Source: Planctomycetaceae bacterium
GTDB lineage: Bacteria > Planctomycetota > Planctomycetia > Pirellulales > Pirellulaceae
NCBI GenBank assembly: GCA_016794985.1
Contig: JAEUIQ010000043.1
Coordinates: 248,001 to 312,000, forward strand
Reading direction: 5' to 3'
Length of the DNA stretch: 64,000 nt
Position numbers and translations under genes: made by a program. Under the pieces are notes generated by a model. The model worked only from the letters and a program-made list of their open reading frames with translations. It was not told the DNA's origin and made no database searches. Positions 37,167-45,908 of the stretch are shown piece after piece; position 1 is the first letter of the stretch, and each line of letters opens with the position of its first letter.

Positions 37167-38752
37167 ACGGACAGGCCAGCGATGGTGTGGCTGGGGAGCG
37201 ACTGAAACGACACGCCCAAATCCGCAACGGCTTGTTGGAACGATGCTCGTTGAGCGGCGTCAACGAATTCGAATCCCATCAAGGCTTGTTCGATACTTTG
37301 TCCGGTTTCGGTGTAGTTGAAATAGCAGACGTTAGTCAATCCGACGATCTCACGCATGAATTCAGAAAGGGCACCTGGCCGGTCCGGAAATTCGACCGTA
37401 GCAAAGATCGGCAGGTTAGCCAACGAAGGTTGGAAGGGCACTACTCGGTATTCCACGGCCGTTGCGTTGGTCACCGCCTGGAAGTGCAAAGGCGACCGCG
37501 CCAATTTCGCTTCCAACTGAGCCAGTTCCAGCGGAAATGCTTCGACGCCAATAACGGGAAACGCTCGTTTCGTATCGGTTTTGCCGTACTGGAAGTCAAT
37601 AATATTGATGTCGGACAAGAACTGATCCAACAGACTAATCAAGGTGCCGCTGCGTTCGGGAATCTCGAAACAATAGTATCGCCGCTCCTTGGGTGATAAT
37701 CGACCTTTGCGAGCAATTAGCGGCAGAGTCAGGAAATCCACATTTGCTCCCGATAAGACGGTCAGCAAGGCAGCGTTTTCTTGCAGCCCCAGTCCCTGGT
37801 AGGCTGAGTGAATCTCTTCATCAAAAAAACCAGCGTGGCGATCCGTGGCCAATGCGGCGGCAACCCCAATCCCGGCGGAGGGTTCCACGACGGTTCGAGT
37901 TTCGTTCCACAACCATTCGATAGCCGTGCAAACTTGCCGTTCGTCCACGATCCATACGTCATCCAGCAATTCTTGACACAACGAAAAAGTCAAATTGCCA
38001 GGTGTCGCGACCGCCGTGCCATCGCAAAATCTTGTCACATGCGGCAACGTTACCAGCTGACCCGCGCGCAAAGATTGTTGCATGCTATTTTGCCCGACAA
38101 CTTCGACGCCAATGATCTTGGCCAAAGGAAATCGACGTCGGACGACTGCGGCCACTCCCGCAGCCATTCCTCCGCCGCCAATTTCTAATAGCACCAAGTT
38201 CGGAACGACGTGCGTCTCGATTTCGGTCGCCATGGTTGCTTGTCCTGCGATCACTTGCAGATCGTCAAAGGGATGCAGGTACTCGCAGTTGTTCGCCGAT
38301 ACAAACTCCTTGGCGGCATGAGCCGCTTGGTCGTAGCGATCACCGACGAGTCGAATTTCAACCCACGATCCGCCTAGCCGTCGAACAGCCTCTTGCTTGA
38401 GCAGCGGCGTCGTACGCGGCATGTAGATGACGGCCCGAACCTGCATCTTCTGCGCAGCCAATGCTACGCCTTGAGCATGGTTTCCTGCCGACGCTGCCAC
38501 CACGGTGCCACTAAAACCTTGTTCAATCAAACAAGCTAACTTGTTGAAAGCGCCCCGCCATTTGTAACTGTGCACACGCGACGTGTCTTCGCGTTTGAGC
38601 CACAAGGTCCGCCCGTCCGGTAGCAACACCGCTTCGCACGGCGTGGCGCGGTCGGCTCGGTACACACGTTGGCAAGCAGCTTCCGTTTCCGCCCACAACG
38701 CTTCGACAAGGCCAGAGGGAACCTTCGTTTCCAAAGTGTTCGCGTCGGGCAT
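37163..38752 (-). CDS. ilvA: Biosynthetic threonine ammonia-lyase
   Basis: A 529-residue enzyme converting threonine to 2-oxobutanoate, the first step of isoleucine synthesis. LKREDTSRVHSYKWRGAFNK carries the PLP-binding Lys. AASAGNHAQG binds substrate and EIGGGGMAAGVAA is the PLP-phosphate loop. Residues about 330-525 contain two ACT-like domains (RRYYCFEIPERSGTL and PIFATVEFPDRPGAL), typical of the isoleucine-inhibited anabolic form. Its ATG overlaps the ilvH stop (TAATG). It is the last gene of the ilv operon. Confidence 0.92.
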   Translation of the reverse strand: MPDANTLETKVPSGLVEALWAETEAACQRVYRADRATPCEAVLLPDGRTLWLKREDTSRVHSYKWRGAFNKLACLIEQGFSGTVVAASAGNHAQGVALAAQKMQVRAVIYMPRTTPLLKQEAVRRLGGSWVEIRLVGDRYDQAAHAAKEFVSANNCEYLHPFDDLQVIAGQATMATEIETHVVPNLVLLEIGGGGMAAGVAAVVRRRFPLAKIIGVEVVGQNSMQQSLRAGQLVTLPHVTRFCDGTAVATPGNLTFSLCQELLDDVWIVDERQVCTAIEWLWNETRTVVEPSAGIGVAAALATDRHAGFFDEEIHSAYQGLGLQENAALLTVLSGANVDFLTLPLIARKGRLSPKERRYYCFEIPERSGTLISLLDQFLSDINIIDFQYGKTDTKRAFPVIGVEAFPLELAQLEAKLARSPLHFQAVTNATAVEYRVVPFQPSLANLPIFATVEFPDRPGALSEFMREIVGLTNVCYFNYTETGQSIEQALMGFEFVDAAQRASFQQAVADLGVSFQSLPSHTIAGLSV

Positions 38753-39015
38753 TAGGCGGTTTCCAAAACCCGAGTCAGCTTTGCTGCTGATACGCTGGTT
38801 ACGTCGGCCATCTGACTAATTTTTTTAATCAAGTGGACAACATTGCGTTCGCTGACCACCACCATTTGGATGCGATAGTGTTCCGCCGACTCCGATTGCA
38901 CGTTCAAGCTCTCGATTTCGAAACAACGCTGACGCACGATTCCGATCAAGCGATTCAGGCTGCCATACGCGCGACTCATGTGGATGATTAACTGGGACGA
39001 TTCTACGGGAGGCAT
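38752..39015 (-). CDS. ilvH: Acetolactate synthase small subunit, short ACT form
   Basis: With ATG 39015 this is an 87-residue single ACT domain (SQLIIHMSRAYGSLNRLIGI, RIQMVVVSERNVVHLIKKI). It resembles short regulatory subunits such as IlvM more than full-length IlvH (about 160 residues). It is expected to bind IlvB and mediate valine inhibition. A TTG at 39129, overlapping the ilvB stop, would add 38 residues of non-protein-like composition and is less likely. No strong Shine-Dalgarno supports either start. Confidence 0.75.
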   Translation of the reverse strand: MPPVESSQLIIHMSRAYGSLNRLIGIVRQRCFEIESLNVQSESAEHYRIQMVVVSERNVVHLIKKISQMADVTSVSAAKLTRVLETA

Positions 39016-39125
39016 GTGGGGAGGTCCTACAAAATAGAGATGAAATCTGAAGTAGTCGCCACCATCGCCTGACAACGGTTGATGGGAGTCAACCGTTTCA
39101 GGTCTTGATGGCCAAGCTTTTTTTA

Positions 39126-40793
39126 TCAACCGACGGAAACACCCTCTTCGGTCAACATCTCTGAGTTACTTGCACCGGGAGGTACCAACGGCCAGACATT
39201 CGCGGCCCGGTCGATGATTGTATGGATGAACAACGGGCCGTCCGTGTTCTTCAAAGCTTGGATCACATCCGCTTCCTGGTCCCGATGGACGACTCGCATG
39301 GACGGAATCCCAAACGCTTCCGCCAAGCGGCAGAAGTCTGGGTTGTCGCTCAAGTCGATCTCGCTTTCGCGATTGTTGAAAAACAACTGTTGCCATTGTC
39401 GAACCATGCCCAAAGCTTGATTGTCAAACAGCAAAATTTTCACTGGGATGTTGTAACGCTTGATGGTGGCCAATTCTTGGATGTTCATCATGATCGACCC
39501 ATCCCCGGTCACCACAATGGTTCTCGCGTCGGGGTTGGCTTGTTGCACACCTAAAGCAGCCGGCAAACCAAAGCCCATGGTCCCGGCCCCACCACTGGTT
39601 AGGTGGTACTTGGGGTGGGTGAACTTGTAGTGCTGGGCCACCCACATTTGATGTTGGCCCACGTCACAACAAATGAAGGTATCGCGGTCAGTCATCGCTT
39701 GAGAGAGGTCATGCAACAATCGTGGTGCAAATACCGAATCAAATGGAGCGTCGTAGCGGCAGGCAAATACTCGCTTCCACTCTTGCGTTTGTTCGACCCA
39801 CGGTTTGATGTTCAGCGGCATCGTCAAAGCCACAAGATTCTGTGCAACATCTCCACCCAATGCGGACTGCACGACCCGTAATTTGCCGAACTCCGCCGGA
39901 TCCAAATTGACGTGAATCGCTTTGGCCCTTGGGGCAAACTCGGTCAGCTTCCCTGTCGCCCGATCATCGAATCGAGAACCAATTGCCAACAGCAAATCAC
40001 AGCCTTGGACGGCTTTGTTTGCCGCTTCACTGCCGTGCATGCCAACCATCCCCAAGAACTGCGGGTGATTGCCAGGCAAGCAGCCCAAACCATGCAGAGT
40101 GTGAACAACCGGGATGCCGGTCGTTTCCACAAACGCGCGGAACTCAGCCACCGCGTTGCCTTTCTCCACACCACCACCGGCATAGATCAGTGGGCACTCG
40201 GCTTTGGCCAGTAGTTCTTTGGCGATTCGCAGTGCGTCCGGATCGCAATGGCTGATCGGTGGCAACTCCTTTTTCGACGACAGCGGTTTGGCCTCTGTCT
40301 TCTGAAAGGCGATGTCTTTCGGAAAGTCGATGAGGACCGGGCCGAATTTACCACTACCGGCCAGCTGAAACGCTTCGTGAACAATCCGCGGAATATCATC
40401 CGCGTGCTTGACTACGTAGCTGTGCTTGGTGATCGGTAAGGTCATGCCAAACACATCCAGCTCTTGAAACGCATCCGTTCCCATCAACTGCGAAGGAACT
40501 TGCCCGGTAATCACTACCATCGGTATCGAGTCCATGTAGGCATCGCCGATCGCCGTGATCAAGTTTGTGGCACCAGGTCCACTGGTCGCCATGCAGACCG
40601 CCGTCCGATTCGTGCTTCGAGCCGTACCTTGGGCCGCAAAACCCGCGCCTTGCTCATGACGCGTCAGATAATGCTTGATGTTGCTGTCCAACAAGGCATC
40701 GTAGACTGGCATGATCGCGCCACCGGGGTAACCCCAAATATCGCGAACGCCTTCATTTTCCAAACATGCAATCAGTAATTGAGCACCGTTCAT
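39126..40793 (-). CDS. ilvB: Acetolactate synthase large subunit
   Basis: From ATG 40793 the product has 555 residues. This start overlaps the ilvC stop (ATGA) and gives the normal N-terminus MNGAQLLIACLENEGV. The further upstream frame to 40979 reads the antisense-free 3' end of ilvC and is rejected. TRHEQGAGFAAQG has the thiamine-activating Glu, and GDGSIMMNIQEL is the ThDP/Mg motif. The enzyme makes acetolactate and acetohydroxybutyrate for valine, leucine and isoleucine synthesis. Confidence 0.95.
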   Translation of the reverse strand: MNGAQLLIACLENEGVRDIWGYPGGAIMPVYDALLDSNIKHYLTRHEQGAGFAAQGTARSTNRTAVCMATSGPGATNLITAIGDAYMDSIPMVVITGQVPSQLMGTDAFQELDVFGMTLPITKHSYVVKHADDIPRIVHEAFQLAGSGKFGPVLIDFPKDIAFQKTEAKPLSSKKELPPISHCDPDALRIAKELLAKAECPLIYAGGGVEKGNAVAEFRAFVETTGIPVVHTLHGLGCLPGNHPQFLGMVGMHGSEAANKAVQGCDLLLAIGSRFDDRATGKLTEFAPRAKAIHVNLDPAEFGKLRVVQSALGGDVAQNLVALTMPLNIKPWVEQTQEWKRVFACRYDAPFDSVFAPRLLHDLSQAMTDRDTFICCDVGQHQMWVAQHYKFTHPKYHLTSGGAGTMGFGLPAALGVQQANPDARTIVVTGDGSIMMNIQELATIKRYNIPVKILLFDNQALGMVRQWQQLFFNNRESEIDLSDNPDFCRLAEAFGIPSMRVVHRDQEADVIQALKNTDGPLFIHTIIDRAANVWPLVPPGASNSEMLTEEGVSVG

Positions 40794-41851
40794 TTGGTAG
40801 CTGCCTCCATCGCAGGGGTTGTCGCTTGGTTGTTGCACGAATTGCCGTCCATGGATTTTTCTGACAGCCATGAAAAATGGCGACGAATTTCTTTGCCCAC
40901 TTTTTCGATGTCGTGTTGCAATTCTTTTTGCAGCATGCTTCGGTAGTTGACTTCCCCGTTGCGGAATTCTTCTTGCCATTGGGCCGCAAACTTGCCGCTT
41001 TGAATGTCGGTTAAGATATCCTTCATGCGTCGTCGAGTCTCATCGGTGATAACGCGTGGGCCAGCGGTCAAAGCGCCGTATTCAGCCGTGTCGCTGATGA
41101 AACGATGCATGCCTGCCAATCCGCCTTCATAGATCAAATCAACGATCAATTTCGTTTCGTGCAAGCATTCGAAGTACGCCACTTCCGGCGAGTAACCTGC
41201 GGCCACGAGTGTTTCCCAACCAGCCTTGATCAAGTCGCCCAAGCCACCACATAAAACGGCCTGTTCGCCGAACAAGTCGGTTTCTGTTTCTTCTTTAAAA
41301 GTCGTTTCCAACACGCCCGCGCGACCACAGCCTGTTGCTTGGGCATAAGCCAAACATTTTGATTTGGCTTTTCCACTGGCATCTTGCGCAATGGCGATCA
41401 AGCACGGTACACCAAATCCGTTTTCGTATTCGCGACGAACAATAGCGCCAGGGCCTTTCGGTGCACACATGATGACGTCATGTCCAGCGGGCACTTTGAT
41501 AGCGCCATAAAGGATGTTGAACCCATGCGAGAACAAAACCGCTGCCCCCGGCTTGAGGTTGGGAGCTACCTGTTCGTTGTAAACTTTGGGCTGTTGCATG
41601 TCGGGCAACAGCAAGCAGACCAAGTCGGCGTCCTTGACCGCATCTTCGACCGACAGCGGTTGCCATCCGTCCTCGCTCGCTCGCTTCCAGCTTGCGCCGT
41701 TGGGGCGCAAGCCCAAGCACACGTTCATGCCGCTATCGCGCAAATTCAAGCTTTGGCCGCGACCTTGGCTGCCATAGCCGATCACGGCGATGCGTTGGCC
41801 TTGCAAGCCAGCGAGATCCGCTTGTGTTGTTTGGGTTGTTTTGGTTGCCAT
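40790..41851 (-). CDS. ilvC: Ketol-acid reductoisomerase
   Basis: A 353-residue class I-type KARI. RIAVIGYGSQGRGQSLNL is the NADPH-binding loop (family consensus GYGSQGHAH, here GRGQS). SHGFNILYG, CAPKGPG and EYENGFGVPCLIA follow. FGEQAVLCGGLGDLIKAGWETL holds the metal-ligand region. A short non-conserved tail of about 25 residues ends the protein. It carries out the second common step of branched-chain amino acid synthesis. Confidence 0.94.
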   Translation of the reverse strand: MATKTTQTTQADLAGLQGQRIAVIGYGSQGRGQSLNLRDSGMNVCLGLRPNGASWKRASEDGWQPLSVEDAVKDADLVCLLLPDMQQPKVYNEQVAPNLKPGAAVLFSHGFNILYGAIKVPAGHDVIMCAPKGPGAIVRREYENGFGVPCLIAIAQDASGKAKSKCLAYAQATGCGRAGVLETTFKEETETDLFGEQAVLCGGLGDLIKAGWETLVAAGYSPEVAYFECLHETKLIVDLIYEGGLAGMHRFISDTAEYGALTAGPRVITDETRRRMKDILTDIQSGKFAAQWQEEFRNGEVNYRSMLQKELQHDIEKVGKEIRRHFSWLSEKSMDGNSCNNQATTPAMEAATK

Positions 41852-41923
41852 GGGTCGAAGTTCCTTCAGTTAAAAAATGGAAAGGTTTGGTTGTACATGG
41901 AGCGAGGGGGCGCGACGCGCGCC

Positions 41924-43594
41924 TCACGCTTTCGGGGGCTGGGGACGCGGCGTGGTGATGGCTCCCAATGACGCAGAGGAAACCAGGGCGGCATACTTGG
42001 CTAAGACGCCGGTTCGATACTTGGGCGTGGGAGCCTGCCACGCTTTCGCACGATCAGAAATATCCGTGAGCACGTTCAGTTGCCGATTGTCGACGTCGAT
42101 CTCGATCAAGTCGCCGTCTTGAATCAAGCCAATCGCTCCACCGCGGGCGGCCTCGGGCGACACGTGTCCGATCATCATGCCGTGCGTTGCCCCGCTGAAG
42201 CGACCGTCGGTGACCAAGACGACTTTGTCGCCCAGGCCCGCTCCGATAATTGCCGCCGTGACACCCAACATTTCACGCATGCCCGGTCCTCCGGCTGGCC
42301 CTTCGTACCGAATCACCACGACACTGCCGGCGCGAATCGCTCCCGACTTCACCGCGGCGAAACAGGCTTCCTCGCCATCGAAGACTTGAGCGGGCCCGCG
42401 AAAATGTTTGATCGGCTCCTTCGGCAACTTCAGCACGCAACCTTCCGGCGATAAGCTGCCGCGCAAAATCGCCAAGTGGCCCTGCGGCAAGATCGCTTGG
42501 TCTGGCGTGCGAATAACTTCTTGTCCCGGCGTTTCCACACAGGCCTTGGCTTCCTCGCCGATCGTTTTTCCGGAAACTGTAGGACAATCATGCAGCTTAC
42601 CCAAAGCAGCCAAGCGACTGGCCACCAACCGCATGCCGCCGGCGGCATCCATGTCCACCGCCGTAAACCGGCCCGTCGGCTTGAGATCGGCTAGGACCGG
42701 GATCTCGCGACTAAGTCGATCGATGTCATCAATCGAGAAGTCAATATTCGCTTCGGCGGCAATCGCCATAATGTGCAACACCGCGTTGGTTGAGCCGCCG
42801 GTTAGAATTACGCCGCGAATCGCGTTTTCGATTGATTGTCGAGTGATGATCTGACGTGCGCTGCGACCCGACTCGATCAGCTTCATCAGCATTGGCCCAA
42901 CTTCGTACATGGCGGCTTGCCGTTCTTTAGCAGTCGCAGGCAAGCTGTTGGACATGGGTGAAATCCCCAGCATCGCACCGATCGTGGACATCGTATTGGC
43001 CGTGAATTGGCCCCCGCAAGCGCCGGCCCCCGGACAGGCGGCACACTCGATGGCACGCAGTTGATTGGCATCCATCTTGCCGCTGTTGTAAGTACCGACC
43101 GCTTCGAAGACATCTTGAATCGTCAGGGCTCGTTCGCCGAGCTGCCCAGGGTGGATCGAGCCACCGTAGATCATGATCGATGGCAAATCCAATCGCGCCA
43201 AAGCCTGAATCGTCCCCGCGACCGTTTTGTCACAACCCGAGATCGCGATCACCGCATCAAACTGGTGTCCGTTGACGACCAGCTCGATCGAGTCACAAAT
43301 CGCCTCGCGGCTTACCAACGAGTGGCGCATGCCTTCGGTGCCCATCGAAATTCCGTCGGAGACAACGATGGTGTTGAATTCCAGTGGGACGGCCCCCGCT
43401 TGTCGTAGACTTTCCTTGAGCCATTCGGCTTGTTCGCGGAGATGCATGTTGCACGGGCCGATTTCCGTCCAAGTGTTCGCAATCGCCACCATCGGTTTGG
43501 CAAAGTCAGCGTCCTTCATCCCGGCAGCCCGCAGCATCGCTCGAGCAGCAGCTCGGTCTGGACCAGCAGTTATCGTTTCACTTCTACGCGGCAA
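41924..43594 (-). CDS. ilvD: Dihydroxy-acid dehydratase
   Basis: A 556-residue Ilv[11 protein letters not shown] and [16 protein letters not shown] carry Cys ligands of the Fe-S cluster. [19 protein letters not shown] and [20 protein letters not shown] are C-terminal signatures. It catalyses the third common step of valine and isoleucine synthesis. It is the first structural gene of the operon and begins 63 bp after the terminator U-run of the proposed attenuator. Confidence 0.95.
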   Translation of the reverse strand: MPRRSETITAGPDRAAARAMLRAAGMKDADFAKPMVAIANTWTEIGPCNMHLREQAEWLKESLRQAGAVPLEFNTIVVSDGISMGTEGMRHSLVSREAICDSIELVVNGHQFDAVIAISGCDKTVAGTIQALARLDLPSIMIYGGSIHPGQLGERALTIQDVFEAVGTYNSGKMDANQLRAIECAACPGAGACGGQFTANTMSTIGAMLGISPMSNSLPATAKERQAAMYEVGPMLMKLIESGRSARQIITRQSIENAIRGVILTGGSTNAVLHIMAIAAEANIDFSIDDIDRLSREIPVLADLKPTGRFTAVDMDAAGGMRLVASRLAALGKLHDCPTVSGKTIGEEAKACVETPGQEVIRTPDQAILPQGHLAILRGSLSPEGCVLKLPKEPIKHFRGPAQVFDGEEACFAAVKSGAIRAGSVVVIRYEGPAGGPGMREMLGVTAAIIGAGLGDKVVLVTDGRFSGATHGMMIGHVSPEAARGGAIGLIQDGDLIEIDVDNRQLNVLTDISDRAKAWQAPTPKYRTGVLAKYAALVSSASLGAITTPRPQPPKA

Positions 43595-43656
43595 CGTCTT
43601 GCTCCTTCGGGTTTCTGGACTTGTTCGAATTAGGAAAGCTGGGACTTAGCCAAGGC

Positions 43657-43693
43657 AAAAAAAAACCCGCATCGTGGCTGGCGATGCGGGTTT
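43657..43693 (-). terminator. Intrinsic terminator of the ilv leader
   Basis: On the minus strand, AAACCCGCATCG (43693-43682) pairs perfectly with CGATGCGGGTTT (43674-43663) across a 7-nt loop. A run of nine T (43665-43657), the first three within the stem, completes the structure. It lies between the leader ORF stop and ilvD. Confidence 0.9.
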
Positions 43694-43732
43694 CTGAACT
43701 TTCTGGAGTTTTGTTCAGTAACTCGCATCGCC
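43657..43732 (-). promoter_or_regulatory. Transcription attenuator of the ilv operon
   Basis: Three RNA segments are visible on the minus strand. A (43732-43713) covers the last leader codons and stop. B (43699-43680) follows after 13 nt. C is 43674-43663. A and B are complementary over 20 nt with two mismatches, forming a long antiterminator stem. B is also the 5' arm of the terminator with C. A ribosome stalled at the Leu/Val/Ile codons would leave A free to pair with B and let transcription reach ilvD. A ribosome reaching the stop codon would cover A and allow the terminator. The mechanism is inferred; the pairing is read directly from sequence. Confidence 0.8.
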
Positions 43733-43840
43733 GGTCAACAAGACCAACAAAATAACGACCAACAACAACAAGCCACGCAAGAGCCCGCCAGATACGGTAA
43801 TCGCCAACAACGAGTTCAGATCAGAATAGCGAACCAACAT
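43715..43840 (-). CDS. ilvL: Leu/Val/Ile-rich leader peptide of the ilv operon
   Basis: A 41-codon ORF from ATG 43840, ending TGA 43717-43715, directly before the ilvD attenuator. Residues 24-35 are twelve consecutive branched-chain residues (LLLLVVILLVLL; 43771-43736). In all, 21 of 41 residues are Leu (14), Val (5) or Ile (2), as in the leader peptides of enteric ilv operons. The last codons GGC GAT GCG AGT TAC overlap RNA segment A. Longer frames from ATG 43903 or 43978 are possible. No start has a strong Shine-Dalgarno. It could alternatively be a tiny membrane protein, but the overlapping pairing favours a leader. Confidence 0.75.
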   Translation of the reverse strand: MLVRYSDLNSLLAITVSGGLLRGLLLLVVILLVLLTGDASY

Positions 43841-43978
43841 CGATTCTAACCGAGGGGTTATCGGGAGAATGAAGTTCAAATTTTCAATGGTCGCAGGAAA
43901 CATTACGAATCGATACCTAACCGGAATCAACGGCAAACCCTCGCGGTGATGGTTCCAATCCAAACCCGCGAGCCCCAT

Positions 43979-44691
43979 CGGAATAAGAGATCATCCGCTG
44001 ATCACCTCAACTGCCGATGGCTTGCCACAGATTCTAATCCGCGAACCAAGGTGGTCAACATGAGTTTTCAGGCATTTTCGAGTGGGAAAGAAGGTGAATA
44101 CTTGGCAAATTCTTGCCTTTGGAGTCGCCCCTGCCGTCAAGTTGATTTAACGATAGCGATCTTCCCCTTAGCTGAAATTGCGAGGCCGAGAAAACAGACA
44201 AATTTCAGGCCAAAGTTCCAAGAATTGTTCTGGCAAATCGACTAGTTCTTGCAAATTCCCTACGATGGCCGACCAGAGTTTCGTCTAGACCACCAACAAT
44301 CTCGGGGCGCCCGGCAGCTACTATTCGTTCGTGGCGCCAAGCGATTGGGACTTCAACAGGAAACAGCGAACAGGGAACAGCCGAGAAGTACGCCAAACGG
44401 CACATTAACGCCGCATTAGGTTGAAATCTGGGGGGAATCGGCTTTCGCTACGTGGCGGTCCAATCGCTTGGGAGGGGGATAAGCAACGGCGATTTTAGCA
44501 ACGGCTACAATCTGCCCATGGCTGAGGCGTGGCTGGGCTTTTTTCGTGTTTTTTCCTTCCCGACCCGTTCGCCTCGCCTTGTCAAAACGCCCAAGAATAA
44601 TACAAGATATGCCCTGTGAGTACGAGTAAATCAGATTGCCGCTTCGTTCGGCTTTGTGTCGTAAGACTAGAATTGTTTGCGGACTTTATGA
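43979..44691. other. Intergenic region, no gene recognised
   Basis: About 700 bp between the divergent ilv leader and the AP2-like gene. No frame here has convincing protein character. GCCCA...TGGGC followed by TTTTTT near 44516-44546 is terminator-like on the plus strand, but I see no plus-strand gene upstream. TTGTCA near 44578 could be a -35 element for the AP2-like gene. Both are weak. Confidence 0.35.
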
Positions 44692-45225
44692 ATGAATGCA
44701 AAACGTCTCATCAAGACCAAACGAGGGCCTAAAACCACACCCGTCGCACCTGGCGTGACTCGATTTGACATTGAAGAACGTCGCACGCATGGGTACATGG
44801 TTCGCATCGCGCGGCATGGTGCTCGGCACCAAAAGTTCTTTTCGGACCTCAAGTGTGGAGGAATGGAAAAAGCGTTGGCCGCCGCCAAGCGTCAGTATTT
44901 GACCTGGGCGGCGACGCTGCCACCAAGATTATCCAACAAAGATCGGTTGACAACTCGTAATCGTTCCGGTCGTGTCGGCGTTTACGTTGCGTCGGCAAAA
45001 GAGGCGGATGGACAAGCCTACGAAGCCTATTGCGCGAGTTGGACGGATGAAAACGGACGGCGTTGGAAAATTAGCTTTTCATCTCAACGATATGGAAAAA
45101 AACGAGCTTGGCAGTTGGCCAATTTGGCACGCGAACAGATGACGACGAAACGTAAAAAACTTTTGACTTTGTTGGACAAGAAATCAAACGACAAAAAGAC
45201 AGGCAAGAAGCCGCGCCGCCAATGA
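44692..45225 (+). CDS. AP2/ERF-like DNA-binding domain protein
   Basis: A 177-residue basic protein. Residues about 20-72 (GVTRFDIEERRTHGYMVRI, then FFSDLKCGGMEKALAAAKRQY) and about 90-150 (GRVGVYVASA, YCASWTDENGRRWKISFSSQ, GKKRAWQLANLAREQM) each follow the beta-beta-beta-helix pattern of bacterial AP2-like domains. The Lys-rich tail suits nucleic-acid binding. Such domains occur in phage or homing endonucleases, but no nuclease motif is seen here. It overlaps queE by 4 nt, so translational coupling is likely. Confidence 0.6.
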   Translation: MNAKRLIKTKRGPKTTPVAPGVTRFDIEERRTHGYMVRIARHGARHQKFFSDLKCGGMEKALAAAKRQYLTWAATLPPRLSNKDRLTTRNRSGRVGVYVASAKEADGQAYEAYCASWTDENGRRWKISFSSQRYGKKRAWQLANLAREQMTTKRKKLLTLLDKKSNDKKTGKKPRRQ

Positions 45226-45908
45226 ACGTTTCTGAAATTTATGCCAGTTGCCAAGGAGAAGGGCTACTAACGGGAACTCCCAGCAGTTTTGTGCGAGTGG
45301 CCGGCTGCAATCTGCGCTGTTGGTTTTGCGACACACCCTACGCATCTTGGGAACCTGCCGGGGAAGATCGTTCCGTCGCGGAAGTTGTTGAAGAGGTCCG
45401 AAAACATAACTTAAGTCACGTTGTCATTACGGGAGGCGAGCCGATGCTGTTCGCCGAATTGATCCCGCTAACGCAACAACTGCATCGTTTGGGCAAACAC
45501 ATCACCATCGAAACGGCGGGCACGCTCCTGCTGCCCGTTGCGTGCGACTTGATGAGCATCAGTCCGAAATTGGCAAACTCGGATCCTAGTGCCGAGCGAG
45601 CTGGCAAGTGGCGACAACGACATCAGCGAGATCGATTTCGACCGGAAGTTCTCTTGCAACTTTTAAGTCAATACGCCTGCCAAGTGAAGTTCGTGGTTGA
45701 TGTTCCAGATGATCTGGACGAGATTGCGGCCTTTGTTGAGCGATTTGACTTCTTACAACCAAAGCAAATCTGGCTGATGCCGCAAGGCACCGACGCGGCA
45801 ACGTTGTCTGCCAAGGAAAACTGGCTGCGCGAGCATTGCCAAGCCCGCGGATGGCGACTCTGCTCTCGGAAGCACATCGAATGGTACGGCTATCAGCGAG
45901 GTGTTTAA
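45222..45908 (+). CDS. queE: 7-carboxy-7-deazaguanine synthase, radical SAM
   Basis: A 228-residue radical SAM enzyme of queuosine or deazaguanine synthesis. CNLRCWFCDTPYASW holds the Cx3Cx2C cluster motif in its QueE form. VVITGGEPML is the SAM-binding GGEP motif, and YASCQGEGLLTGTPS binds substrate. It converts 6-carboxytetrahydropterin to CDG. The other que genes are not in this window. It converges with the DUF1501 gene with a 4-nt overlap. Confidence 0.92.
   Translation: MNVSEIYASCQGEGLLTGTPSSFVRVAGCNLRCWFCDTPYASWEPAGEDRSVAEVVEEVRKHNLSHVVITGGEPMLFAELIPLTQQLHRLGKHITIETAGTLLLPVACDLMSISPKLANSDPSAERAGKWRQRHQRDRFRPEVLLQLLSQYACQVKFVVDVPDDLDEIAAFVERFDFLQPKQIWLMPQGTDAATLSAKENWLREHCQARGWRLCSRKHIEWYGYQRGV

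Noticed and set aside
39016..39129. TTG-started extension of ilvH overlapping the ilvB stop
   Set aside because: The 38 added residues do not resemble any ACT-protein N-terminus; ATG 39015 is preferred.
44516..44546. Terminator-like GCCCA...TGGGC with T-run on the plus strand
   Set aside because: The stem is only 5 bp with a 15-nt loop and there is no plus-strand gene upstream to terminate.
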